The notes beneath the pieces are model-generated. The model made no database searches. It saw only the letters and a list, made by a program, of their open reading frames with translations, and was not told where the DNA came from. From positions 4,588,001 through 4,652,000 of the forward strand of contig NZ_CP049919.1 of the NCBI RefSeq assembly GCF_015624425.1: DNA of 64,000 bases. Direction: 5' to 3'. The stretch comes from Roseateles sp. DAIF2. GTDB lineage: Bacteria; Pseudomonadota; Gammaproteobacteria; Burkholderiales; Burkholderiaceae_C. Below, piece after piece: positions 10,257-18,423 of this stretch (its first letter is position 1; each line of letters opens with the position of its first letter). A program made the position numbers and the translations under genes.

Positions 10257-10925
10257 TCAGCGCGCGGCACGGCCGCGACGGCGCGCCACACCCGCCACCA
10301 CGGCCAGGCCGGCGGCCAGCAGCGCATAGCTGGAGGGTTCCGGCACCGGGGCCAGCGCGAAATGGCCGGGGTTGCCGATGCCGCCATTGGCGGCCAGCTT
10401 GGAGCCATAGGCATCGCCGGCGCTGGCCAGCACCCAGCTGGTCGGCGTGGTCTGGTTCAGGCCGGCCAGGCTCAGCGGGTTGCCGCTGGCGGTGTCGGCG
10501 CGCACCGTGCCGCGGCTCTGGTCGCCATAGCTCAGGCGGTCGGCCAGCTGGCCGCCGGCGTCGAACAGATTGATCTCGTCCTGGCGACCCAGGTTGGTCT
10601 TGTTGCCGCCGATGATCTTGACGCCGGCGCCCAGGCCCCAGGCGGCGCGGAACTCCTCGGCATCGTCCTCGGTCAGGATCACCGACTCGCCCGCCTTCAC
10701 CAGGCCGAAGGCCGACAGGCTCACCGTGCCGGCCAGGCGCGAGTCGTCGTCGAAGGACCAGCCGGCGAAGCTGACGGCGCTCTGGCCCAGGTTGGTGAAC
10801 TCGATGAATTCCGAGGTGTTGTACAGCCACTCGGTGATCTGGACCTGTGCCTGCGCGCCGGCGGCGCACAGGGCCAGCGCGGCCGTGCTCAGCGCGCGGC
10901 GGGCAATGCTCGTGTTCTTCTGCAT
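10257..10925 (-). CDS. PEP-CTERM protein with lamin-tail-like domain
   Basis: This is a 222-residue exported protein. It has an N-terminal signal peptide (MQKNTSIARRALSTAALALCAAGAQA) and a lamin-tail-like beta-sandwich: VQITEWLYNTSEFIEFTNLG, SFAGWSFDDDS, LVKAGESVILTEDDAEEFRAAWG and NLGRQDEINLFDAGGQLADRLSYG are the expected strands. The C-terminal sorting signal is VPEPSSYALLAAGLAVVAG followed by RRRGR. Bacterial lamin-tail domains are usually found on secreted nucleases or surface proteins; no nuclease domain is present here. The gene leads a probable two-gene transcript with the propeller protein 17 bases downstream. Anchoring needs an exosortase, which is not in this window. Confidence 0.85.
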   Translation of the reverse strand: MQKNTSIARRALSTAALALCAAGAQAQVQITEWLYNTSEFIEFTNLGQSAVSFAGWSFDDDSRLAGTVSLSAFGLVKAGESVILTEDDAEEFRAAWGLGAGVKIIGGNKTNLGRQDEINLFDAGGQLADRLSYGDQSRGTVRADTASGNPLSLAGLNQTTPTSWVLASAGDAYGSKLAANGGIGNPGHFALAPVPEPSSYALLAAGLAVVAGVARRRGRAAR

Positions 10926-11073
10926 GGGGAGGACTCCTCGTCGATGGGTCGTCGGCCCGGGGATTCGGGGCCGGATCGGGACGAGAAGGTAGGCAGGGCG
11001 CGTGACAGCGGGGAGACGAGAGCGTGACGGCCGCGTGACTCCCCCTCAAGTCAGGGATCTCGCGGCAAGGATC

Positions 11074-11889
11074 TCAGGTGCCGCTCCAGCCCTGCAGCAG
11101 CTGCGCCGCCACCGCCACCGCGATCACCGCGGGCTGCTTGCCGGCGATGCCCGGCACGCCGATCGGGCAGGTGACGGCCGCCAGCTCCTCGGCGGTGAAG
11201 CCCCGGGCCTCCAGGCGGTGCCGGAAGGTGGCCCATTTGCTCTTGCTGCCGATCAGGCCGATGAAGGGCAGATCGCCGCGTTCGCGCCGGCGCTGCAGGC
11301 AGGCGGCGACGATGTCCAGGTCCTCGGCATGGCTGAAGCTCATGACCAGCACCCGCGATCCCGGGGTCAGGTCTTGCACCGCGGCCTGCACCGGGTCGGA
11401 ATGCTCGGCGCGCGTGTTTTCCGGCAGCGCCGCGGGGAATATCTCGTCGCGGCTGTCGATCCAGAACACCTCGGCCGGCAGCTCGCCCAGCAGCCGCATC
11501 AGGGCCCGGCCCACATGGCCGCCGCCGAACAGGGCCACCGGCAGGCGCGGCTCGGCATCGGCCAGGCGCGCCTTCAGCGCCGGGATGTCGGCCGCCCCCA
11601 GCAGCTCGAAGCCCAGCTCCACCACGCCGCCGCAGCATTGGCCCAGGCTCGGCCCGAGGGCGAAGCGCCGCCGGGCCTCGGCCACCCGGCCCGCGGCCAG
11701 GATGGCGCGCGCCTGCGCGATCGCTTCGAACTCCAGATGCCCGCCGCCGATCGTCGCGACCAGGGCCTCTCGCCCCACCGCCATCCAGGCCCCGACCTCG
11801 CGCGGCCCGCTGCCCTGCACCGACTCGACCCGCACCAGCACCGCCGGCTCGACGGCCAGCAGCAAGGCGAGTTCCTGCCAGGGCCTCAT
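11074..11889 (-). CDS. xdhC: Xanthine dehydrogenase accessory protein XdhC
   Basis: This is a 271-residue XdhC. XdhC binds molybdenum cofactor and delivers its sulfurated form to xanthine dehydrogenase in the cytoplasm. The start MRPWQELALLLA at 11889 opens the XdhC/CoxI domain. The GGGHLEFEAI and SLGQCCGGVVEL (paired cysteines) segments are family marks, and a Rossmann-like domain follows (VALFGGGHVGRALMRLLGEL, FIGLIGSKSKWATFRHRLE). It lies 4 bases downstream of uraH in the same direction. The xanthine dehydrogenase subunits it serves are not in the window. Control is probably through the palindrome upstream of uraH. Confidence 0.93.
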   Translation of the reverse strand: MRPWQELALLLAVEPAVLVRVESVQGSGPREVGAWMAVGREALVATIGGGHLEFEAIAQARAILAAGRVAEARRRFALGPSLGQCCGGVVELGFELLGAADIPALKARLADAEPRLPVALFGGGHVGRALMRLLGELPAEVFWIDSRDEIFPAALPENTRAEHSDPVQAAVQDLTPGSRVLVMSFSHAEDLDIVAACLQRRRERGDLPFIGLIGSKSKWATFRHRLEARGFTAEELAAVTCPIGVPGIAGKQPAVIAVAVAAQLLQGWSGT

Positions 11890-11893
11890 GGCA

Positions 11894-12250
11894 TCAGCTG
11901 CCGCGGTAGGTGGAATAGCTCCAGGGCGAAGCCAGCAGCGGCACGTGGTAATGCGCCGCGGTGTCGGCGATGCCGAAGTCCAGCGGCACCTCGTCCAGGA
12001 AGGCCGGCTCGGGCAGCTGCACGCCGCGCCCCTTGAAATAGGCCGCGACGCCGAACACCAGGCGGTAGCGGCCGGCCTGCAGGGCATCGCCCTCCAGCAG
12101 CGGCGCGTCGGCGCGGCCGTCGGCATTCAGGCTCAGGCGCTTGATCGGCTGCGCGGCGCCGGTGGCGTCCAGCCGGTACAGCGCCACCGCCATGCCGGCG
12201 GCCGGGCTGCCATGCATGGTATCCAGCACATGGGTGGTCAGCTTGCCCAT
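11894..12250 (-). CDS. uraH: 5-hydroxyisourate hydrolase (transthyretin-like)
   Basis: This is a 118-residue HIU hydrolase, of family-typical length. It converts 5-hydroxyisourate to OHCU, the second step of uric-acid breakdown. The start [14 protein letters not shown] at 12250 holds the conserved first histidine, the middle has [14 protein letters not shown], and the protein ends in the diagnostic YRGS tetrapeptide preceded by [16 protein letters not shown]. It is the first gene of the minus-strand arm (uraH-xdhC) of the purine locus. The GntR gene faces it across about 98 bases that contain a perfect palindrome, so autoregulated divergent control is likely. Confidence 0.96.
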   Translation of the reverse strand: MGKLTTHVLDTMHGSPAAGMAVALYRLDATGAAQPIKRLSLNADGRADAPLLEGDALQAGRYRLVFGVAAYFKGRGVQLPEPAFLDEVPLDFGIADTAAHYHVPLLASPWSYSTYRGS

Positions 12251-12286
12251 TGTTGCGAGTCCTTGTGATGATCCAGTTCTTCGGCA

Positions 12287-12300
12287 AAGTGTATACACTT
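12287..12300. promoter_or_regulatory. GntR-type operator, 14-bp perfect palindrome
   Basis: AAGTGTATACACTT is a perfect palindrome midway between uraH and the GntR gene, 37 bases before the uraH start and 49 before the GntR start. FCD-type GntR regulators characteristically bind short GT-n-AC palindromes of this kind. Twelve of its bases (with the preceding A) recur at 22928-22939 before an ABC transporter operon. It is the likely autoregulatory site of the regulator at 12349. Confidence 0.7.
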
Positions 12301-12348
12301 CTGCGCACAGATTCATTTACTCTGCCGGCAGTTTCTCCTTCCCATGCA

Positions 12349-13026
12349 ATGAGCGTCGACCAGGAATCAAGCACCACCGCCCGCATCGCCGCCTCGATCA
12401 CGGCCGCGATCGTCGAGCGCCGGCTGATGCCCGGCACCAAGCTGGCCGAGCAGAAGCTGGCCGACATCTACAGCTGCTCGCGCACCCTGGTGCGCCAGGC
12501 GCTGAACCAGCTGAGCCGGGACCGGCTGGTGACCCTGCATCCGGCGCGCGGCGCCTTCGTGGCCGAGCCCAGCATCGAGGAGGCGCGCCAGGTCTTCGAG
12601 ACCCGCCAGATGCTGGAGGCCGCGATGCTGACCCAGTTGGTGGAGCGCATCACCCCCGCCCAGATCAAGCAGCTGCGCGCGCACCTGAAGCAGGAGCGCG
12701 AGGCGGTGGCCCGCACCGATGTGCCGGGCCGCACAAGGCTGCTGGCCGATTTCCATGTGCTCTTGGCCCAGATGCTGGGCAACGAGGTGCTGGCCGAGAT
12801 GCTGTCGGACCTGCTGTCGCGCAGTTCCCTGATCGCGCTGATGTACCAGAGCTCGCATTCGGCCGCGGAGTCGCAGGCCGAGCATGAATCAATAGTCGAC
12901 GCGCTGGAGACCAAGGACCGCAAGGCGGTGCAGAAGCTGATGAGCGCGCACCTGGGCCATGTCGAGGCCAACCTGCGGCTGAATCCGCGCGTCAAGGATC
13001 TGAAAGAGGCTTTGAGCAGCTTATGA
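12349..13026 (+). CDS. GntR-family regulator with FCD effector domain (purine catabolism)
   Basis: This is a 225-residue regulator. The start MSVDQESSTTARIA at 12349 was chosen because the 33 upstream residues would be encoded across the operator. An N-terminal winged helix (about residues 10-75: IVERRLMPGTKLAEQKLADIYSCSRTLVRQALNQL, then an HPARGAFVAEPS wing) precedes an all-helical FCD ligand domain with TRQMLEAAMLTQLVE and HESIVDALETKD. Its stop overlaps the puuE start (ATGAG), so regulator and allantoin genes are one operon. It probably represses the divergent operons through the palindrome at 12287 and responds to a ureide or urate-type ligand (inference). Confidence 0.92.
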   Translation: MSVDQESSTTARIAASITAAIVERRLMPGTKLAEQKLADIYSCSRTLVRQALNQLSRDRLVTLHPARGAFVAEPSIEEARQVFETRQMLEAAMLTQLVERITPAQIKQLRAHLKQEREAVARTDVPGRTRLLADFHVLLAQMLGNEVLAEMLSDLLSRSSLIALMYQSSHSAAESQAEHESIVDALETKDRKAVQKLMSAHLGHVEANLRLNPRVKDLKEALSSL

Positions 13027-13991
13027 GTAGTAGCAGCAGCAATGTCCAGACCTCGCGCTACCCGCGCGACCTGATCGGCTACGGCGAGCATCCGCCGCAT
13101 GCGCAATGGCCCGGCCAGGCGCGCATCGCGGTGCAGTTCGTGCTGAACTACGAGGAAGGCGGCGAGAACTCGGTGCTGCATGGCGATGCCGGGTCCGAGC
13201 AGTTCCTCTCCGAGATGTTCAACCCGGCCGCCTACCCGGCCCGGCACCTGAGCATGGAAGGGATCTACGAGTACGGCTCGCGGGTCGGCGTCTGGCGCCT
13301 CTTGAAGGAGTTCGAGAAGCGCGCGCTGCCGCTGACGGTGTTCGGCGTCTCGATGGCGCTGGAGCGGCATCCGGAGCTGACCCAGGCCTTCAAGGAGCTG
13401 AATCACGAGATCGCCTGCCATGGCTGGCGTTGGATCCATTACCAGAACCTCGATGCGGCCACCGAGCGCCTGCATATGGACCAGGGCATGGACATCATCC
13501 AGCGCCTGACCGGCGAGCGGGCCTCGGGCTGGTACACCGGCCGCGACAGCCCCAACACGCGCCGGCTCGTCGCCGACTACGGCGGCTTCGAATACGACAG
13601 CGACTACTACGGCGACGACCTGCCCTTCTGGCTGCAGGTCAAGAAGAGCGACGGCCAGCTGGCGCCGCACCTGGTCGTGCCCTATACGCTGGACTGCAAC
13701 GACATGCGTTTCGCGCTGCCGCAGGGCTTCAGCCATGGCGACGAGTTTTATGAGTACCTGCGCGACAGCTTCGATGTGCTCTATGCCGAGGGCGATGAGG
13801 CGCCCAAGATGATGAGCATCGGCATGCATTGCCGGCTGCTGGGCCGGCCGGGGCGCCTGCGCGCGCTGCAGCGTTTCCTCGACCATATCGAGAAGCATGA
13901 CCGCGTCTGGGTCTGCCGCCGCGTGGACATCGCGCGGCATTGGCGCGCCACCCATCCTTTCGACGCATCCAAGGCCTTCGTATGGGAATGA
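13023..13991 (+). CDS. puuE: Allantoinase PuuE (polysaccharide-deacetylase fold)
   Basis: This is a 322-residue cofactor-independent allantoinase of the PuuE type, which hydrolyses allantoin to allantoate in the cytoplasm. Family marks are YPRDLIGYGEHPPHAQWPG at the N terminus, LNYEEGGENSVLHGD, the FNPAAYPARHLSMEGIYEYGSR segment, EIACHGWRWIHYQ, GWYTGRDSPNTRRL and a terminal HCRLLGRPGR. The NodB-like fold is retained, but its usual metal-binding pattern is altered as in other PuuE proteins. The start overlaps the end of the regulator gene and the stop overlaps the start of the uraD-allC fusion. Confidence 0.95.
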   Translation: MSSSSSNVQTSRYPRDLIGYGEHPPHAQWPGQARIAVQFVLNYEEGGENSVLHGDAGSEQFLSEMFNPAAYPARHLSMEGIYEYGSRVGVWRLLKEFEKRALPLTVFGVSMALERHPELTQAFKELNHEIACHGWRWIHYQNLDAATERLHMDQGMDIIQRLTGERASGWYTGRDSPNTRRLVADYGGFEYDSDYYGDDLPFWLQVKKSDGQLAPHLVVPYTLDCNDMRFALPQGFSHGDEFYEYLRDSFDVLYAEGDEAPKMMSIGMHCRLLGRPGRLRALQRFLDHIEKHDRVWVCRRVDIARHWRATHPFDASKAFVWE

Positions 13992-15754
13992 TGACACTGG
14001 ATCAACTGAACGCCGCCGGCCCGGCCGAGTTCGTCGCGCTGCTGGACGGTACCTACGAACATTCGCCCTGGATCGCCGAGCGCGCAGCCGCGAAGCGGCC
14101 TTATCTGACCCTGCCCCAGCTCAAGCATGCGCTGGCCGCTGTGGTGCGCGAGGCCTCGCTCGACGAGCAACTGGGCCTGATCCGCGCCCACCCCGAACTG
14201 GCCGGCAAGGCCATGGTGGCCAAGACCCTGACCGCCGAATCCACCAACGAGCAGAGCCAGGCCGGCCTGACCGCCTGCACGCCCGAGGAGTTCGCGCGCA
14301 TCCAGCGGCTCAACGCCGACTACAAGGCCAAGTTCGGCTGGCCCTTCATCCTGGCGGTGCGCGGCCCGCGCGGCCAGGGCTTGGCCAAGGCCGAGATCAT
14401 CGCCACCTTCGCGCGGCGCCTGGCCGGCCACCCGGACTTCGAGCGCGCGGAATGCCTGCGCAACATCCATCGCATCGCCGAGATCCGCCTCAATGACAAG
14501 TTCGGCATCGAGCCCACGCTCGGCAACCAGGTCTGGGACTGGGCCGAGCAGTTGGCCGTCCACTCCGACCCCGGCTTCAAGGAACAGGGCCAACTGACCG
14601 TCACCTACCTGACCGACGCGCACCGCGCCGTGGCCGCCCGGCTGCTGAGCTGGATGCGCGAGGACTGCGGCTTCGACGAGGTGACGATCGACGCGGTGGG
14701 CAATGTCGTCGGCATCTATCACGGCAGCGACCCAAGCGCCCCGCGCCTGCTGACCGGCAGTCATTACGACACCGTGCGCAATGCCGGCAAATACGACGGC
14801 CGGCTGGGCATCCTGGTGCCGATGCTCTGCGTGCGCGAGCTGCAGCGCGCCGGACAGCGCCTGCCCTATGGCCTGGAGGTGGTCGGCTTCGCCGAGGAGG
14901 AAGGTCAGCGCTACAAGGCGACCTTCCTCGGTTCCGGCGCGCTGATCGACCGCTTCAAGCCCGAATGGCTGGACCAGCAGGATGCCCAGGGCGTCAGCAT
15001 GCGCGACGCGATGCTGGGCGCCGGCCTGCCGGCAACGATGGAGGCGATCCGGGCCCTGGTACGCGACCCGCAGCGCTATCGCGGCTTCGTCGAGTTGCAT
15101 ATCGAGCAGGGCCCGGTGCTCAACGAACTGGACCTGCCGCTGGGCATCGTCACCTCGATCAACGGCAGCGTGCGCTACCTCTGCGAGATCCAGGGCATGG
15201 CCTCGCATGCCGGCACCACACCGATGGACCGGCGCCGCGATGCGGCCGCCGCGGTGGCGGAGCTGATCCTTTATGTGGAGAGGCGCGCCTCTGCCGTGCC
15301 CGATGTGGTCGGCACCGTCGGCATGCTGGAAGTGCCGGCCGGCTCGATCAATGTCGTGCCCGGCCGCTGCAAGTTCAGCCTGGACCTACGCGCCACCACC
15401 AACACCGCGCGCGATGCGCTGGATGCCGATGTGCAGGCCGAGCTGGCCCGGATCTGCGCGCGCCGCGGCCTGAGCTTCAGCATCACGCCCACCGAGAACG
15501 CCAGCGCCGCGCCCAGCGATCCGGCCTGGCAGCGCCGCTGGGAACAGGTCGTCGAGGGCCTGGGCCTGCCGGTGTTCCGCATGCCCTCCGGCGCCGGCCA
15601 TGACGCGATGAAGCTGCACGAGGCGATGCCCCAGGCCATGCTGTTCCTGCGCGGCCTGAATTCCGGCATCAGCCATAACCCGCTGGAAGCGATCAGCAAC
15701 GACGACGCGGAACTCTGCGTGCGCGCCTTCCAGCAGCTGCTCGAGAACCTCTGA
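13988..15754 (+). CDS. Fusion of OHCU decarboxylase (UraD) and allantoate amidohydrolase (AllC)
   Basis: This is a 588-residue bifunctional protein; the start could also be the ATG at 13982 or 13991, and 13988 gives an ATGA overlap with puuE. Residues about 1-170 are UraD, which decarboxylates OHCU to S-allantoin: FVALLDGTYEHSPWIAERA, LIRAHPELAGK and STNEQSQAGL are family marks. Residues about 175-588 are a zinc M20/M28-like amidohydrolase of the AllC/HyuC group: GSHYDTVRNAGKYDG, EEEGQRYKATFLGSG, FVELHIEQGPVLN, GMASHAGTTPMDRRRDA and MPSGAGHDA. Joining the enzymes before and after PuuE places three sequential steps in two proteins. Such fusions are known in Burkholderiales. Confidence 0.93.
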   Translation: MMTLDQLNAAGPAEFVALLDGTYEHSPWIAERAAAKRPYLTLPQLKHALAAVVREASLDEQLGLIRAHPELAGKAMVAKTLTAESTNEQSQAGLTACTPEEFARIQRLNADYKAKFGWPFILAVRGPRGQGLAKAEIIATFARRLAGHPDFERAECLRNIHRIAEIRLNDKFGIEPTLGNQVWDWAEQLAVHSDPGFKEQGQLTVTYLTDAHRAVAARLLSWMREDCGFDEVTIDAVGNVVGIYHGSDPSAPRLLTGSHYDTVRNAGKYDGRLGILVPMLCVRELQRAGQRLPYGLEVVGFAEEEGQRYKATFLGSGALIDRFKPEWLDQQDAQGVSMRDAMLGAGLPATMEAIRALVRDPQRYRGFVELHIEQGPVLNELDLPLGIVTSINGSVRYLCEIQGMASHAGTTPMDRRRDAAAAVAELILYVERRASAVPDVVGTVGMLEVPAGSINVVPGRCKFSLDLRATTNTARDALDADVQAELARICARRGLSFSITPTENASAAPSDPAWQRRWEQVVEGLGLPVFRMPSGAGHDAMKLHEAMPQAMLFLRGLNSGISHNPLEAISNDDAELCVRAFQQLLENL

Positions 15755-15757
15755 GCC

Positions 15758-16993
15758 ATGGACACTCATTACACCCAACTCGACGCCTGGATCGACGCGC
15801 ATTTCGACGAGCAGGTGCGCTTCCTGCAGGCCCTGGTCCAGGTGCCGACCGACACCCCGCCCGGCAACAACGCGCCGCATGCCGAGCGCACCGCCGAGCT
15901 GCTACAGGCCTTCGGCTACCAGGCCGAGAAGCATGCGGTGCCCGAGGCCGAGGTCAGGGACTACGGCCTGCAGTCGATCACCAACCTGATCGTGCGCCGC
16001 CGCTTCGCCGAGGGCGGCCCGGTCATCGCGCTGAACGCCCATGGCGATGTGGTGCCGCCCGGCGAGGGCTGGACCCATGGCCCCTACAGCGGCGACATTG
16101 CCGACGGCAAGCTCTATGGCCGCGCCAGCGCGGTCAGCAAGAGTGATTTCGCGACCTACACCTTCGCGCTGCGCGCGCTCGAAGCGCTGGGCGCGCCCTT
16201 GAAGGGCGGCGTCGAGCTGCACTTCACCTACGACGAGGAGTTCGGCGGCGAGCTGGGCCCCGGCTGGCTGCTGAAGCAGGGCCTGACCAAGCCCGACTTC
16301 CTGCTGGCCGCCGGCTTCAGCTATCAGGTCGTGACCGCGCACAACGGCTGCCTGCAGATGGAGGTCACGGTGCACGGCAGGATGGCCCATGCCGCCATTC
16401 CCGACACCGGCGTTGACGCGCTGCAGGGCGCGGTCGCGATCCTGAACGCGCTCTATGCGCAGAACGCCGAGTACAAAAAGGTCAGCAGCCGGGTCGCGGG
16501 CATCAAGCATCCTTACCTGAACGTCGGCCGCATCGAGGGCGGCACCAACACCAATGTCGTGCCCGGCAAGGTCACAATGAAGCTGGACCGCCGCATGATC
16601 CCCGAGGAGGATCCGGTCGCGGTGGAAGCCAACATCCGCGAGGTGATTGCCAAGGCCGCGGCCGGCTGCCCCGGCATCACGGTCGAGATCAAAAAATTGC
16701 TGCTGGCCCGCTCGCTGCAGCCCCTGCCCGGCAACAAGCCCCTGGTCGACGCGCTGCAAAAGCATGGCCGCGAGGTCTTCGGCGAGGAGATCCCGACCTC
16801 GGGCACGCCGCTCTACACCGATGTGCGCCTCTACGGCGAGGCCGGCATCCCCGCCGCGATCTACGGCGCCGGGCCGCGCACGGTGCTCGAGAGCAATGCC
16901 AAGCGTGCCGACGAGCATCTGGTGCTGGAAGACCTGCGGCGCGCCACCAAGGTGGTGGCGCGCAGTCTGCTGGAGCTGCTGCACGCGGGCTAG
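15758..16993 (+). CDS. M20-family metallohydrolase in the ureide operon
   Basis: This is a 411-residue M20 (ArgE/DapE-like) zinc hydrolase starting 3 bases after the uraD-allC fusion. The metal sites are visible: LNAHGDVVPPGEGWTHGPYSG supplies H and the catalytic D, GRASAVSKSDF supplies the bridging D in an unusual context (the family normally has GRG-x-x-D-M-K-G), and HFTYDEEFGGELGP supplies the glutamates. GRMAHAAIPDTGVDA is the dimerisation-domain histidine region. Its place as last gene of the allantoin operon suggests ureidoglycolate, ureidoglycine or another N-carbamoyl product as substrate, but the family alone does not show this. Confidence 0.88.
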   Translation: MDTHYTQLDAWIDAHFDEQVRFLQALVQVPTDTPPGNNAPHAERTAELLQAFGYQAEKHAVPEAEVRDYGLQSITNLIVRRRFAEGGPVIALNAHGDVVPPGEGWTHGPYSGDIADGKLYGRASAVSKSDFATYTFALRALEALGAPLKGGVELHFTYDEEFGGELGPGWLLKQGLTKPDFLLAAGFSYQVVTAHNGCLQMEVTVHGRMAHAAIPDTGVDALQGAVAILNALYAQNAEYKKVSSRVAGIKHPYLNVGRIEGGTNTNVVPGKVTMKLDRRMIPEEDPVAVEANIREVIAKAAAGCPGITVEIKKLLLARSLQPLPGNKPLVDALQKHGREVFGEEIPTSGTPLYTDVRLYGEAGIPAAIYGAGPRTVLESNAKRADEHLVLEDLRRATKVVARSLLELLHAG

Positions 16994-17017
16994 CATTTCG
17001 TTGGAGAACTGGGTGGG

Positions 17018-17264
17018 TGCAGACCCGGCCCCGCCAGCCGCCGGGCTCCGATGCGGGGGTCTTGCCGGCATCACTGCCGGCAAGACTGCCCTGCGGTGCT
17101 CGCGCCGCGGGGCGGGCGCTCAACTCCCTACGCTCGCCTGCGGCTCGCTGCGGTCAAACAGTAGCGCCCAGTCAGACCTTGAAGCGCGCTGACGCGCGCG
17201 CCCCGCGCCGCTGTGCTCCTCGGCCCCACACAGTCGCCCGGCAACTGGCGGGGCCGGGTCTGCA
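17018..17264. repeat. Intergenic inverted-repeat element A (20-bp perfect ends, internal hairpin)
   Basis: A 20-bp perfect inverted repeat has its left arm at 17018-17037 (starting TGCAGACCCGGCC) and its right arm at 17245-17264. Inside, 17059-17086 is a perfect 12-bp hairpin (GTCTTGCCGGCA / TGCCGGCAAGAC) with loop TCAC. The block fills most of the 314-base gap between the convergent M20 and oxidoreductase genes. No coding frame inside is credible. It could be a MITE-like repeat, a bidirectional terminator or both. Confidence 0.7.
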
Positions 17265-17307
17265 GGCACCGCTGCAGTCTTGCGGGGCAGGGCTTAGCGA
17301 GTTCCGC

Positions 17308-18315
17308 TCAGGGCAAGGCAATCGCAATCTTCCCGAAATGCCTGCCGCCGGCGGCCAGTTCGGCATAGGCGCCGTCCACTTCGTGGATGTCGAACACCCG
17401 GTCCACCACCGGCACGATGCGGTGCGCCTCGATCGCCCGCAGCGCCTCGGCCAGGTCGGCCACCGAGCCGGTGTTGTTGCCGACGATGCGCAGGCCCTTG
17501 ACGATGATCGGCAGCAGGTCGATCGAAACACCGGTGCCGGTGACGAAGCCGACGGTGAACAGGGTGCCACCGGTCGCCGCCGCGTTCAGCGAGCGCGCCC
17601 AGGTCGCATGGCCCACGGTCTCGACCACCAGGTCGGCGCCGCGCCCGCCGGTCAGGCGCAACACCTCCTCGTCCCAGGCCGGCGCCGCGCGGTAGTTGAT
17701 CAGGTGATCGGCGCCCAGGCGGCGCGCGCGCTCCAGCTTCTCGTCCGAGGACGAGGCCAGGATCACCGTCGCGCCGCTGGCCTTGGCGAACTGCAGCGCG
17801 AACAGGCTGACGCCGCCGGTGCCGAGCAGCAGCACCACCGAGCCGGGCCGCAGCGCGGCCGAGCGCACCGCGTTCCAGGCGGTGGTCGCCGCGACCGGCA
17901 GGGTCGCGCCCTGCATGAAGTCCAGATGCCCGGGCAGGCGCAGCATGCTGGTCGCCGGCACCGCCACATACTCGGCCAGCGAGCCCGGCAGGTTGACGCC
18001 ACGCATCGCCGCGATGCTGAAGGGCGTGATCGCCCCGCCCTGCCAGTTGGGCATGAAATGCGGCACGACCCGGTCGCCGATGGCCAGGTCCTCGACCCCC
18101 TCGCCCAGCGCCACCACCTCGCCGGCCCCATCGGCCACCGGGATCAGCGGGAACTGCGGCACCGGGAAGGCGCCGGTGGCCACCGCCACATCGAGATAGT
18201 TCAACGCCGCGGCGCGCAGCCGCAGCAAGACCTGACCCCGGGCGGCCGTGGGCTCGGGGCGCTCGGCGCGGCGCAGCGCTTCCAGCGAGGGGCCGTTCAG
18301 TTCGATGACCTTCAT
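17308..18315 (-). CDS. Zinc-type alcohol dehydrogenase-like NAD(P)-dependent oxidoreductase
   Basis: This is a 335-residue medium-chain dehydrogenase/reductase. The start MKVIELNGPSLEAL at 18315 opens the GroES-like domain (GQVLLRLRAAALNYLDVAVATG, PLIPVADGAGEVVALGEGV). The Rossmann loop is GSVVLLLGTGGVSLFALQFAKASGA near residue 165, followed by ADLVVETVG. The structural-zinc cysteines of true alcohol dehydrogenases are missing, as in quinone-oxidoreductase relatives, so reduction of an enone or quinone is as likely as alcohol oxidation. It is divergent from the LysR gene at 18424 (108-base gap), the usual regulator-target layout. Confidence 0.9.
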   Translation of the reverse strand: MKVIELNGPSLEALRRAERPEPTAARGQVLLRLRAAALNYLDVAVATGAFPVPQFPLIPVADGAGEVVALGEGVEDLAIGDRVVPHFMPNWQGGAITPFSIAAMRGVNLPGSLAEYVAVPATSMLRLPGHLDFMQGATLPVAATTAWNAVRSAALRPGSVVLLLGTGGVSLFALQFAKASGATVILASSSDEKLERARRLGADHLINYRAAPAWDEEVLRLTGGRGADLVVETVGHATWARSLNAAATGGTLFTVGFVTGTGVSIDLLPIIVKGLRIVGNNTGSVADLAEALRAIEAHRIVPVVDRVFDIHEVDGAYAELAAGGRHFGKIAIALP

Positions 18316-18423
18316 GTGCAGTTCCTTGCTTGTTGCTGAGAGATGAGTCGCCAGTCTCATTTGCAAGCAGATGGAAATAAACTCCGCACTACTTCTATCA
18401 TTTGAAATCAGGACTTGCCAATC

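Noticed and set aside
17018..17264. CRISPR array or tRNA in the structured gaps
   Set aside because: The repeats are inverted pairs rather than regularly spaced direct repeats, and no cloverleaf with tRNA consensus bases was found.
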